Made by a program: the position numbers and the translations under genes. A stretch of 15,227 nt of DNA from an uncultured bacterium (GTDB lineage: Bacteria > Fidelibacterota > Marinisomatia > Marinisomatales > UBA1611). Of the stretch, positions 8,161 to 15,227 are shown piece after piece (the first letter of the stretch is position 1; every line of letters begins with the position of its first letter). The notes under the pieces are model-generated. The model was given only the letters and a program-made list of their open reading frames with translations. It had not been told where the DNA came from and did not search any database. The stretch is from NCBI GenBank assembly GCA_938092125.1, contig CALKMQ010000004.1, positions 1 to 15,227 on the forward strand, given 5' to 3'.

Positions 8161-9297
8161 ATGAAAATTTCAGTACCAAAAGAATCAGTCGACAGCGAAA
8201 CTAGAGTAGCTGTAACTCCTTATTCTGTCTCAGAATTAATAAAATTAGGCTACGAAGTTTGTGTCCAGGCCAATGCTGGGGATAAATCGTTCATTTCTGA
8301 TGATTTATACAAAAAATCTGGGGCTAAAATTATTAAATCATCTGCTGAATTACTTAAGGATGCAAATATCGTTTTAAAAGTTGCGCCACCGAGCTTGAAT
8401 GAAATTTCACTTTTGGCCGAAAAATCAGTTTGCATTTCTTTTTTTCAACCTACAATTGAATTAGATAAAGTAAGTGCTATGCAAAAATCCAATATCACCG
8501 GAATGTCTATGCACTTAGTTCCTAGAACGACTTTAGCTCAAAAAATGGATGCACTTTCATCGCAAGCGAACATTGCTGGATACAAAGCAGTTCTAATGGG
8601 ATCGACTCATATGAGTGTTTACATGCCATTATTGATGACCGCTGCTGGAACAATCAGGCCAGCTAAAGTTTTAATTTTAGGTGCCGGAGTCGCTGGGTTA
8701 CAAGCTATTGCAACCGCAAAGAGACTTGGCTCTCAAGTTGAGGCATTTGATGTTCGCCCTGAGGTCAAAGAACAAGTTGAGTCTCTCGGAGCAAAATTTG
8801 TAGAGGTTGCCTCTGAATCTGATGATGGCGTAGGCGAAGGTGGATATGCAAAAGAAACATCCAAAGATTACAAACAAAAACAACAACAGCTTATTAAAGA
8901 GCATATATCAAGAGCTGATATGGTTATTACAACCGCTCTAATTCCTGGTAGAAAAGCACCTATTTTAATTGGGAAAGATGTTGTCGAACTTATGAAGCCT
9001 GGTTCCGTTATAATGGATCTTGCAGCTGAAAACGGCGGAAACTGTGAAATTACCAAGCAAGATGAACTCTTTACACATGGTGGCGTAATTATTGATGGCA
9101 CTTCAAATATTGCTGCGACAATGCCAGTTCATGCAAGTGAATTGTATGCTAAAAATGTTTTAGCATTAGTTCAGCATATGACCAAAGAAAAAAGTTTTAA
9201 TTTTGATTTGAGCGATGAGATAATCTCTGGTTCAACTTTTACTCATCATGGTAACATAACCCATGAGCCAACAAATAATATCATGAAAGAATCCTAG
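8161..9297 (+). CDS. pntAA: NAD(P) transhydrogenase subunit alpha part 1 (NAD(H)-binding domain I)
   Basis: The 378-residue soluble domain I subunit of the proton-translocating transhydrogenase (NADH + NADP+ + H+out = NAD+ + NADPH + H+in). The ATG at 8161 is right because MKISVPKE is the conserved N-terminus of the family. Visible motifs are MDALSSQANIAGYKAV (129-144), the Rossmann glycine loop GAGVAG (174-179), the NAD ribose-binding Asp197 in DVRPE, the mobile-loop segment EGGYAKE (226-232) and the LAAENGGNCE segment (288-296, starting at Ala289 of the loop). Length is normal for the split, three-gene form, and the protein is alanine-dehydrogenase-like in fold. The C-terminal 25 residues are a variable polar linker. 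It sits at the cytoplasmic face on PntAB/PntB. The stop TAG abuts the ATG of pntAB with no intervening base, so translation is probably coupled. Confidence 0.97.
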   Translation: MKISVPKESVDSETRVAVTPYSVSELIKLGYEVCVQANAGDKSFISDDLYKKSGAKIIKSSAELLKDANIVLKVAPPSLNEISLLAEKSVCISFFQPTIELDKVSAMQKSNITGMSMHLVPRTTLAQKMDALSSQANIAGYKAVLMGSTHMSVYMPLLMTAAGTIRPAKVLILGAGVAGLQAIATAKRLGSQVEAFDVRPEVKEQVESLGAKFVEVASESDDGVGEGGYAKETSKDYKQKQQQLIKEHISRADMVITTALIPGRKAPILIGKDVVELMKPGSVIMDLAAENGGNCEITKQDELFTHGGVIIDGTSNIAATMPVHASELYAKNVLALVQHMTKEKSFNFDLSDEIISGSTFTHHGNITHEPTNNIMKES

Positions 9298-9567
9298 ATG
9301 GACATAAACATTTTTACGGTTTTTATTTTAGCAGTCTTTGTAGGTGTCGAGATTATAACGAAAGTACCTCCTACGCTCCATACACCACTAATGAGTGGTT
9401 CAAACGCAATTTCAGGAATTGCGATTGTCGGTGCTATAATTTCAACTAAAGTTGGCGGTGAACTTGGCACTTGGCTTGGCTTTACTGCAGTTATACTTGC
9501 AACCGTAAATGTTGTCGGTGGATTCATGGTTACTGATAAAATGCTCAAAATGTTTAAAAAGAAATAA
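9298..9567 (+). CDS. pntAB: NAD(P) transhydrogenase subunit alpha part 2 (membrane domain II)
   Basis: An 89-residue hydrophobic subunit with three predicted transmembrane helices (about 4-20, 36-50 and 57-77) and a basic cytoplasmic tail (KMFKKK). The conserved signature K-V-P-P-T-L-H-T-P-L-M-S-G-S-N-A-I lies at 22-38. With PntB it forms the proton-conducting membrane domain of the transhydrogenase. His28 in the signature matches the histidine that structural work on the Thermus enzyme placed near the proton path. It starts directly on the pntAA stop and ends 3 nt before pntB. The separate small gene is the usual arrangement in three-subunit enzymes such as that of Rhodospirillum rubrum, as opposed to the fused PntA of Escherichia coli. 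Confidence 0.95.
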   Translation: MDINIFTVFILAVFVGVEIITKVPPTLHTPLMSGSNAISGIAIVGAIISTKVGGELGTWLGFTAVILATVNVVGGFMVTDKMLKMFKKK

Positions 9568-9570
9568 GAT

Positions 9571-10947
9571 ATGATAAACTTAGAAAGCATATTATATGTA
9601 TTCTCATCCGTCTTATTTATAATCGGTATAAAAAGATTGAGTCACCCCAAAACTGCAAGAAGTGGAAATTTTATTGCCTCCCTTGGAATGCTCATTGCTA
9701 TCATTACAACACTGGTTTCTAATAGTATCGTCAATTTAGAACTAGTTGCAGTTGGCATAATTGTTGGTTCTGTTATTGGCGCTTTTTTTGCAATTAGAGT
9801 AGAAATGACGCAGATGCCTCAAATGGTAGCAATTTTTAATGGCTTTGGTGGCATTGCATCGGCCCTAATTGCTGCCGCTGAATTTTTAAACCCCAGTGAA
9901 CCCTTGCTCTCTTTTAGCATAGCAACTATATCCTTATCCGTTTTTGTTGGTACTTTAACATTCACTGGTAGTTTTATAGCCTTTGGAAAACTTCAAGGAT
10001 TTATTAGTGGACAACCTATAGTTTTCCCTGGACAACAGCTTCTAAACGCAATTATCGGTATTTCTATTTTAGGATTATCTATCTATATCACACTAGACCC
10101 TGAGCAAATTAATATTTTTTACTTAATAATTGCTGCATCAGCTATTATTGGATTCGGTTTAACGATTCCAATTGGTGGAGCAGACATGCCTGTTGTAATA
10201 TCTCTTTTAAACTCATATTCAGGTATTGCTGCTGCTTCAACGGGATTTGTATTAAACAATAATGCGCTAATTATTTCTGGCGCTCTTGTTGGAGCTTCTG
10301 GACTTATTTTGACAAACATAATGTGCAAAGGCATGAACAGATCTCTAGTAAATGTCATTTTTGGAGCAGTCGGACTTGAACAGACTACAGGGTCAGATGG
10401 TGAGACAAAACAAATAAATATCAAAAGCTATTCAACAGAGGAAGCCGCAATGATATTTGATGCTGCAGAAAAAATAATTGTGGTTCCAGGCTACGGCCTT
10501 GCAGTTGCTCAAGCTCAGCATGCTGTAAGAGAAGTAGCTGAATTTTTAGCAAAAAACGGCAAAACAGTTTTATACGCAATTCACCCTGTTGCAGGCAGAA
10601 TGCCAGGACATATGAATGTTCTATTAGCTGAAGCCAATATCCCTTATGATCAGCTTAAAGATCTCGATGAAGTAAATAATGAATTTGAGGACTGTGATGT
10701 CGCTTTAGTTCTAGGTGCAAATGATGTAGTAAACCCCGCTGCTAGGCACGATTCATCTTCTCCTATTTATGGTATGCCTATTTTAGATGTAGATAAATCA
10801 CGGACAGTAATAATAAATAAACGAACGATGAATACTGGTTTTGCTGGAGTTCAAAATGAACTTTTTGGCTATGATAATTCAATTATGGTCTTCGGAGATG
10901 CAAAAGATATGCTTCAAAAATTATTAAAAGACTTAAAAGAACTGTAA
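9571..10947 (+). CDS. pntB: NAD(P) transhydrogenase subunit beta (membrane domain II and NADP(H)-binding domain III)
   Basis: The protein has 458 residues, full length for the family. The N-terminal two-thirds (about 1-265) contain around nine hydrophobic helices, including MTQMPQMVAIFNGFGG (79-94), IGGADMPVVISLLNSYSG (201-218, with the conserved Asp205) and the GALVGASG...IMCKGMNRS segment (237-258). After a polar hinge (270-300) comes soluble domain III. It has a NADP-binding GYGLAVAQAQ loop (307-316), HPVAGRMPGHMNVLLAEA (338-355), the GANDVVNP loop (382-389) and KRTMNTGFAGVQNELF (417-432), which closes over the NADP phosphate. The proton-channel histidine of the E. coli subunit (His91, in I-L-H-S-F) is Asn90 here, as in many three-subunit enzymes. 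The ATG is 3 nt after the pntAB stop. Together these three genes form a standard, apparently intact operon for NADPH supply. Confidence 0.97.
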   Translation: MINLESILYVFSSVLFIIGIKRLSHPKTARSGNFIASLGMLIAIITTLVSNSIVNLELVAVGIIVGSVIGAFFAIRVEMTQMPQMVAIFNGFGGIASALIAAAEFLNPSEPLLSFSIATISLSVFVGTLTFTGSFIAFGKLQGFISGQPIVFPGQQLLNAIIGISILGLSIYITLDPEQINIFYLIIAASAIIGFGLTIPIGGADMPVVISLLNSYSGIAAASTGFVLNNNALIISGALVGASGLILTNIMCKGMNRSLVNVIFGAVGLEQTTGSDGETKQINIKSYSTEEAAMIFDAAEKIIVVPGYGLAVAQAQHAVREVAEFLAKNGKTVLYAIHPVAGRMPGHMNVLLAEANIPYDQLKDLDEVNNEFEDCDVALVLGANDVVNPAARHDSSSPIYGMPILDVDKSRTVIINKRTMNTGFAGVQNELFGYDNSIMVFGDAKDMLQKLLKDLKEL

Positions 10948-10969
10948 AACATCATATAGCTTTTTATTA

Positions 10970-12457
10970 ATGACCAAAATACCGTTTAGAAAATTAGTTT
11001 TTCTCATTGCTGTTTTCTTTACTCATGGGCAAAACTTTGCTCAACGTTGGGTTCCTGAAGATGACTTCAATCATATAAAAACATTTGACAATGTTTTAAA
11101 TCAAACAATATCATCTCTTTCTTTAATTAAACCTTCCGAAGAAAATGGTAAAAAATATTTTACAAATAGCCAGTATGATGAAATTGAAAGACTCTACTTT
11201 AGATATACATTATGCACAAAATCTCTTTTAGATATTGTTAATGCGTACAAGGATATTTCCAATAAGTCAAAATTTAAGAAGAATAATGCACAGGCATTTG
11301 CCCTCGGATATTGTGCTTCCCTAACTCTTTACAAGTATAGCGCTGAATTAGTCCTCAAAACAGCTAGTAATCAACCTCTAATAAATAAATTAAATGAGGA
11401 GTTTCCAAGAGCTGAAATAAAGAAAGATGGTCTTAATTATTTAATAAACAACCTAACCAATCCTAAAAATGTTAACAATATTGATATAGCGAATGAATTC
11501 TTTAAAAGGCAAATCAATAGAAGGCAAGATGTTTACAAAGAAACTGATTACTTCCCTTTTATAGGCGAATTAATAGCTAAAACCGAAACTTTATCTAAAG
11601 AGTATGATAATTATAAAAAACTAATCTTAGATAGCTATACTATTCTTCCTTTAGAGGCTGCAGATATTATGCAGGTCAACACTATCGAGGAAACAGTAAA
11701 CACGATGGTTGATGAAGCAGGAAGCCAACTAAAAGCAATACAAGCGTTTTTATTTACAATCATGGCAGATGTAAGGATGCCACTTGTTGAAGGCATAAAA
11801 TTTTCAAGAAGACAAAAAAAGCAGGTGACAAAAGCATTAAAGCCTGGAGATATACTCCTTACTTACAGTAGTGGTTATTTAAGTAATATTTTTTTACCTG
11901 GTTATTTCAAACATGCCCTATCTTTTACAGGTTCTCAAAACGTTAAAAAAAACACAATGTTAAGCGACATTCGCCTAAAAGAAAGTCAGAAAAAATACAT
12001 TGGTGAAAATCACAATATAATTGAAGCAAATTCAGATGGTGTAAGAACATCTACATTAGACTCCTATTTAAATGGTTATGCAAATAGAATTATCGCATTT
12101 AGACCAAATTTAAAAGATAGCGAAATCCGCATAGCACTTAGAAATCTTTACTCATTCCTTGGTCATGATTATGATTTTGATTTTGATTTGACTAGTGGCG
12201 AAAAACAAGCATGTTCTGAAATAGTATATAGATCATACAATGGACTTGGTAATATCAAATTAGAATTAGAGGTGGTCCTAGGTGCAACTACACTTTCTGG
12301 AGATAAACTTTTACAATACTTTATAAATGATAAAGAATCAGAGTTGATTTTTCTGGCAGTAGAGAATCCAATCAAGCCAACAAAAGCAAAAATTTACGAA
12401 GGCATTGAAGCAGTGCAATATATTAAAGCAAATGCTCCTGGGGTTGTAAAAAACTAA
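10970..12457 (+). CDS. Secreted YiiX-like permuted NlpC/P60 (papain-like) cysteine hydrolase
   Basis: The protein has 495 residues and starts at ATG 10970. A signal peptide covers about residues 1-25 (basic start, hydrophobic VFLIAVFF, possible cut at FAQ-R). Residues 30-280 are a Lys/Asn-rich, mainly helical region with no family I can name. The C-terminal domain (about 288-465) has the YiiX/YebB order of permuted NlpC/P60 enzymes: LKPGDILL (290-297), then His315 in FKHALSF, Glu352 in IIEANSDGV, and the nucleophile Cys415 in ACSEIVYRSY, preceded by GHDYDFDFD (398-406). Known relatives cleave peptide, amide or acyl bonds in envelope or lipid substrates; the substrate here is unknown. It lies 22 nt after pntB with no hairpin between, so it may be read through from the pnt operon. 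It converges with the next gene, the two stops being only 18 nt apart, with no clear terminator. Confidence 0.82.
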   Translation: MTKIPFRKLVFLIAVFFTHGQNFAQRWVPEDDFNHIKTFDNVLNQTISSLSLIKPSEENGKKYFTNSQYDEIERLYFRYTLCTKSLLDIVNAYKDISNKSKFKKNNAQAFALGYCASLTLYKYSAELVLKTASNQPLINKLNEEFPRAEIKKDGLNYLINNLTNPKNVNNIDIANEFFKRQINRRQDVYKETDYFPFIGELIAKTETLSKEYDNYKKLILDSYTILPLEAADIMQVNTIEETVNTMVDEAGSQLKAIQAFLFTIMADVRMPLVEGIKFSRRQKKQVTKALKPGDILLTYSSGYLSNIFLPGYFKHALSFTGSQNVKKNTMLSDIRLKESQKKYIGENHNIIEANSDGVRTSTLDSYLNGYANRIIAFRPNLKDSEIRIALRNLYSFLGHDYDFDFDLTSGEKQACSEIVYRSYNGLGNIKLELEVVLGATTLSGDKLLQYFINDKESELIFLAVENPIKPTKAKIYEGIEAVQYIKANAPGVVKN

Positions 12458-12475
12458 AAATCAGCTAGCAATTAC

Positions 12476-13741
12476 TTAAATTTTTACTTTTATTGAATTA
12501 GTGAAAAGACCTAGTAAAATATATTTACCGCAGACAGCATTAGCATAATCCTCGGAATAAAACGTCCCAACAATAAAAATTTCGCCACCTTGTTTTTTGA
12601 CAGAGTCTATATTGGGAATTAGCTCTTTGACAGCATTGGACTGATTTTCATTTTGTGGTACGATAACAACTTCAAAAGCATCAATTGAACCGCCTTTTTC
12701 TTTGCTGACATAATGCCCAATCATTCCTGTAAACTCCCCAACTGCCATAGACTCTTCATCTGTAACCTCATCGTCTGCTTCAGCCATCATATTAATCAAA
12801 TCAACTAAGTTTTGAGCGACTTCAACATCTGGCTTTTCATCAAGATATGACTGAACAAGTGCTTTTAGCTCTACTAAATTCGTAACTTTTTCAGGGGCAC
12901 CGACTTTAATTTCTGGTATATTTATTCTCCACTTGCCTGCAAATTCATTAATCAGATCTATTTCTTCTTGAGCTACTTCTTCATCAATTGCTGCAAGCTG
13001 TGTAAGTATATCAATTATTTTTGTTGCACCTTGCGGTCTAAGCATTGCACTTAGTAAATCGGTTGATTCATTTTTCTCTGCTCCTAAGGCATCAAGCAAA
13101 AGCCTAAAAAAGCCTTTACCTTTATTCTCTTCAACAAAATATCCCATGCTTATTAATGTCATCATTACAGCCATACCAAGCCCGAGAACAGACTTTCCAG
13201 CAGCAGGATAATCACCACTAATAAAAAGACTATTCAGTAAAAATGGAAAGCCCACAGTAAAACCCAATAAAGCGGCTACAATTGATATACTATTAGCAAC
13301 TTCAGCAATAGTTCTCCGCTTCCATACTTTATTTAGCTTAAGGTAAAATTGAAATATTGAAATAAAAAGAGCGCTAGTAACCAAGAAAGCGATTACTTTA
13401 TTTAAAACTCCAGGTTTTTTATAAAGTTCATAAGAATTAAAAGAAGATTTTGGTGAACTATGATTATAGTACAATTCAAATTTATTGTTATTTAGTAATC
13501 TTAAACCAGTATATCCATCGTTTGATAGGTTTTCCATCTTATATTCATCGTCTTCGAGTAAAAACCTTAATTTTGAACCATTAGATAACTGTAAATCAAT
13601 TTTTTCTAAATTAGAAACAACTTCTATTGAATCTTTTTGATTTTTATCATGGTAAAAGCCACTTGATAATTCAATTTTCTGCGCAAATAAAGAAGAAAAT
13701 AATATTATACTTAAAACATATTTATTAGATAATGTCATCAT
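12476..13741 (-). CDS. Membrane protein with TerB-like domain and possible SPOR-like C-terminus
   Basis: The protein has 421 residues. Two adjacent ATGs (13741 and 13738) could serve as start; a weak GAG lies about 8 nt upstream. Residues 1-21 look like a signal peptide (cut at FAQ-K). Residues 22-108 are a polar, beta-rich extracytoplasmic segment. Three hydrophobic helices follow (about 113-135, 150-174 and 181-203), then a soluble region. Residues about 228-345 match the TerB/DjlA-N style of helical domain, with its two acidic half-motifs AAIDEEVAQEE (250-260) and AEADDEVTDEE (320-330), which in relatives bind metal. Residues 354-421 (FEVVIVP...EIFIVGTFYSEDYANA) have a beta-alpha-beta pattern like a SPOR domain, but this is tentative. 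Despite the TerB name, tellurite resistance is not implied. It lies 52 nt after the lipoprotein gene, probably in one unit with it. Confidence 0.8.
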   Translation of the reverse strand: MMTLSNKYVLSIILFSSLFAQKIELSSGFYHDKNQKDSIEVVSNLEKIDLQLSNGSKLRFLLEDDEYKMENLSNDGYTGLRLLNNNKFELYYNHSSPKSSFNSYELYKKPGVLNKVIAFLVTSALFISIFQFYLKLNKVWKRRTIAEVANSISIVAALLGFTVGFPFLLNSLFISGDYPAAGKSVLGLGMAVMMTLISMGYFVEENKGKGFFRLLLDALGAEKNESTDLLSAMLRPQGATKIIDILTQLAAIDEEVAQEEIDLINEFAGKWRINIPEIKVGAPEKVTNLVELKALVQSYLDEKPDVEVAQNLVDLINMMAEADDEVTDEESMAVGEFTGMIGHYVSKEKGGSIDAFEVVIVPQNENQSNAVKELIPNIDSVKKQGGEIFIVGTFYSEDYANAVCGKYILLGLFTNSIKVKI

Positions 13742-13793
13742 TTTTATTTCTCATTGTGATATCTTAGTTAAAACGCTCATAAATCTAAGGATT

Positions 13794-14135
13794 TTATCTC
13801 CATTCAGGGTATTTAATATATTGAGCATGATTTACAAGGTGTCCTTTGACAGGAAAGCTTATTAATCCATAGTCTATGCTTCTATCATGACTATAGTACC
13901 AATCTTCACCGGCATTGTGATTATCAATAAAATCAGGATCTCCAATCAAATTAATTATTTGAGTTTTATCTGATTGAATTGCTCTGATCTTTTTCCATTC
14001 TAAAGAAATCTCAGGATGAACAGTTACAATTTGCTCGCTTATTGAGTTAGGAACAGGTTGCTTTTTAAATGGGCCAATGCAACCTAATAACATTAGGAGG
14101 TTTAAAGAAACTATATAATACTTGATAACTTTCAC
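13794..14135 (-). CDS. Small BamE/SmpA-like outer-envelope lipoprotein
   Basis: The protein has 113 residues from a GTG at 14135 that overlaps the previous stop by four bases (GTGA), which argues for translational coupling and fixes the start. The N-terminus is a lipoprotein signal: MKVIKYY, a hydrophobic stretch, and a lipobox L-L-G-C with Cys19 as the lipidated residue. The remainder has the SmpA/OmlA/BamE pattern: a helical stretch with I-x-x-I-Q-S-D-K-T-Q-I-I-N-L-I-G-D-P-D (50-68), then an acidic turn and W-Y-Y (79-81) strand. This is the 'pathway step, then lG-x-P, then W-x-Y' signature of that fold. In true BamE this domain supports the beta-barrel assembly machine, but many unrelated lipoproteins share the fold, so a BAM role is not claimed. 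Confidence 0.78.
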   Translation of the reverse strand: MKVIKYYIVSLNLLMLLGCIGPFKKQPVPNSISEQIVTVHPEISLEWKKIRAIQSDKTQIINLIGDPDFIDNHNAGEDWYYSHDRSIDYGLISFPVKGHLVNHAQYIKYPEWR

Positions 14136-15227
14136 GGCTGGTAGTCACGATCTAATACAATCAAAAGAATATCTTCTCCACCATTACCAAAAGATTTTGT
14201 ATAACCAACAATAACAGGATCTCCATTTATGCTCTTTACTCCTCCAAGAGCTTCGTCATCTAGACTACCACCAAAGGTATGATTGTAAATTTCCTCTCCA
14301 TCATCATTGGTTTTAACTACCCAAGCATCATATAGACCTTGGCCATAAGATTCAGTAGACCCTGAAACGATATAACCACCTGATACCTCTTGAGCAAAAT
14401 TACCGACTTCATTATAACTACCACCAAATGACCAGCTACTAGATTGAGTACCATCATTGTTCACTTTCATCATCAATAGGTCGTACCAATGATTTATTTG
14501 TTTAGTGCCAGCCACGATATAACCACCTCCACTAAGCCTAAAAATATAATTCCCTTGTTCATTTACAGAATTGCCATATTGAATATTTCTAACCCATTGC
14601 TCTAGTCCATTTGAATTAATTCCTATTATACAAATATCGCTATCAGAGGTATTTAAGTTATTACTCTGCCCAAGTGCAATATAGTTTGGCGTTTGCCCAG
14701 TAGATTCGATAATATATTGACCATTATCGTTGGGACCTTCACCATAAAGATTTTCCCAAATCTTATCACCGAAAGCGTCAATTTTCACTACAAAAAAAGA
14801 TGGTATCCTTCCACTTTTTCCAACGGCAATGAACTCACCATTTGATTGGACTACACTATTTCCATAATCATTTCCACTTGTTCCAAATGTACGAGCCCAC
14901 TTTGTATCACTATCACTACATTCACCATTTTCATCAAAAAGACATGTTTGACCAAAAGCATCTGTCCTGATTATCCACATGTCCATGTTTGCATCAGAAT
15001 TAAATGAATTTGAAGAGCCAGAAATGATAAACCCATCAGGACTAGTTGTTAGCTTGATATCTTTACCAATGTCATTTCCAGCTCCACCATATACCCTTGA
15101 CCATATTTCTTGACCTTCAAAATCAATTTTTAGAGCCCAAATATCTGAATTACCAGAACCTAATGAATTAGTAGAACCAACAATGACATAGCCATCACTT
15201 GCAGATAAGACTGCATATCCTCGATCA
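14132..15227 (-). CDS. Beta-propeller-like repeat protein (partial, N-terminus off the right edge)
   Basis: The frame stays open from the TGA at 14132-14134 through the right edge, giving 364 codons. The ATG at 14986 is internal, because the 80 codons upstream encode more of the same repeat. About six complete and one partial repeats of 45-65 residues are visible, built on a theme of G-G-Y-I-V-x-G-S-T, a short loop, D-x-W-x-x-K-x-D, G-x-x-x-W and F-G-G-S-x-x-D. Such repeats form blades of a predicted propeller in many secreted proteins of FCB bacteria. One blade has a Cys-containing insert (CLFDENGEC; Cys about codons 95 and 103 of the visible part), which could form a disulfide. The protein ends DRDYQP with no sorting domain, so if exported it must rely on an N-terminal signal outside the window. 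Function is unknown. It is coupled to the lipoprotein gene by a 4-nt overlap. Confidence 0.85.
   Translation of the reverse strand, partial: DRGYAVLSASDGYVIVGSTNSLGSGNSDIWALKIDFEGQEIWSRVYGGAGNDIGKDIKLTTSPDGFIISGSSNSFNSDANMDMWIIRTDAFGQTCLFDENGECSDSDTKWARTFGTSGNDYGNSVVQSNGEFIAVGKSGRIPSFFVVKIDAFGDKIWENLYGEGPNDNGQYIIESTGQTPNYIALGQSNNLNTSDSDICIIGINSNGLEQWVRNIQYGNSVNEQGNYIFRLSGGGYIVAGTKQINHWYDLLMMKVNNDGTQSSSWSFGGSYNEVGNFAQEVSGGYIVSGSTESYGQGLYDAWVVKTNDDGEEIYNHTFGGSLDDEALGGVKSINGDPVIVGYTKSFGNGGEDILLIVLDRDYQP

Noticed and set aside
9294..9590. Minus-strand frame opposite pntAB
   Set aside because: It is a mirror of a highly conserved membrane subunit and has no recognisable domain. The same applies to other antisense frames inside the pnt genes (8250-8435, 8698-9101, 10119-10424).
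12458..12475. GCTAGC palindrome at the convergent junction as a bidirectional terminator
   Set aside because: It is only 6 bp with no loop, so it cannot form a hairpin. No flanking T-tract pattern supports termination.
13742..13793. CTTAG / CTAAG pair between the lipoprotein and TerB-like genes
   Set aside because: The arms are 5 bp with a 17-nt loop and no T-tract. That is too weak to call a terminator or operator.
14984..14986. ATG at 14986 as the start of the propeller-like protein
   Set aside because: The 80 codons upstream to the window edge are open and encode further copies of the same repeat (for example DGYVIVGSTNS), so this Met is internal.
1..15227. Mobile element, CRISPR array, toxin-antitoxin or defence system
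   Set aside because: No transposase, integrase, terminal repeats, spaced direct repeats, nuclease or antitoxin-like genes are seen. Repetition in the window is explained by beta-helix rungs, propeller blades and shared sorting domains.

Overview
This is an AT-rich bacterial window that looks like a chromosomal segment of an FCB-group organism. The best guess is a marine Candidatus Marinimicrobia (SAR406) relative or something similar. That guess rests on three consecutive secreted proteins ending in the FlgD-like / type IX secretion (T9SS type A) sorting domain with its Y-P-N-P-F-N signature, on low G+C, on mostly A-rich rather than Shine-Dalgarno-like leaders, and on a three-subunit transhydrogenase. 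The phylum is inferred from style and no marker gene proves it. I see no rRNA, tRNA, CRISPR array, insertion sequence or phage gene.

Left block (1-8040, all minus strand). Reading in the direction of transcription from 8040, there is a two-module right-handed beta-helix surface protein (5359-8040), a small secreted protein with an unrecognised beta-rich body (4506-5249), and a 1322-residue M6-type zinc metalloprotease with several accessory domains (506-4474). All three carry a signal peptide and a C-terminal sorting domain. A type IV pilin-like prepilin (1-372) follows and runs off the left edge; it is the only gene here with a strong ribosome binding site. This block is an export and cell-surface cluster.

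Centre (8161-12457, plus strand). Across a 120-bp divergent intergenic region lies a tightly packed pntAA-pntAB-pntB operon (gaps of 0 and 3 nt) for the proton-translocating NAD(P) transhydrogenase. Together the three subunits form the membrane enzyme that uses the proton gradient to move hydride from NADH to NADP+. A secreted YiiX-like (permuted NlpC/P60, papain-like) cysteine hydrolase follows 22 nt after pntB and may be cotranscribed.

Right block (12476-15227, minus strand, convergent with the centre). In transcription order there is a repeat protein of probable beta-propeller type that is open at the right edge, a small BamE/SmpA-like lipoprotein overlapping it by 4 nt, and a membrane protein with a signal peptide, three transmembrane helices, a TerB-like domain and a possible SPOR-like C-terminus. 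These look like one envelope-related transcription unit.

No clear new defence or mobile system is present. The most interesting items are the unassigned domain with an EExxH motif and the RTX-like repeats inside the M6 protease, the strict internal duplication of the beta-helix protein, and the unusual TerB membrane protein.
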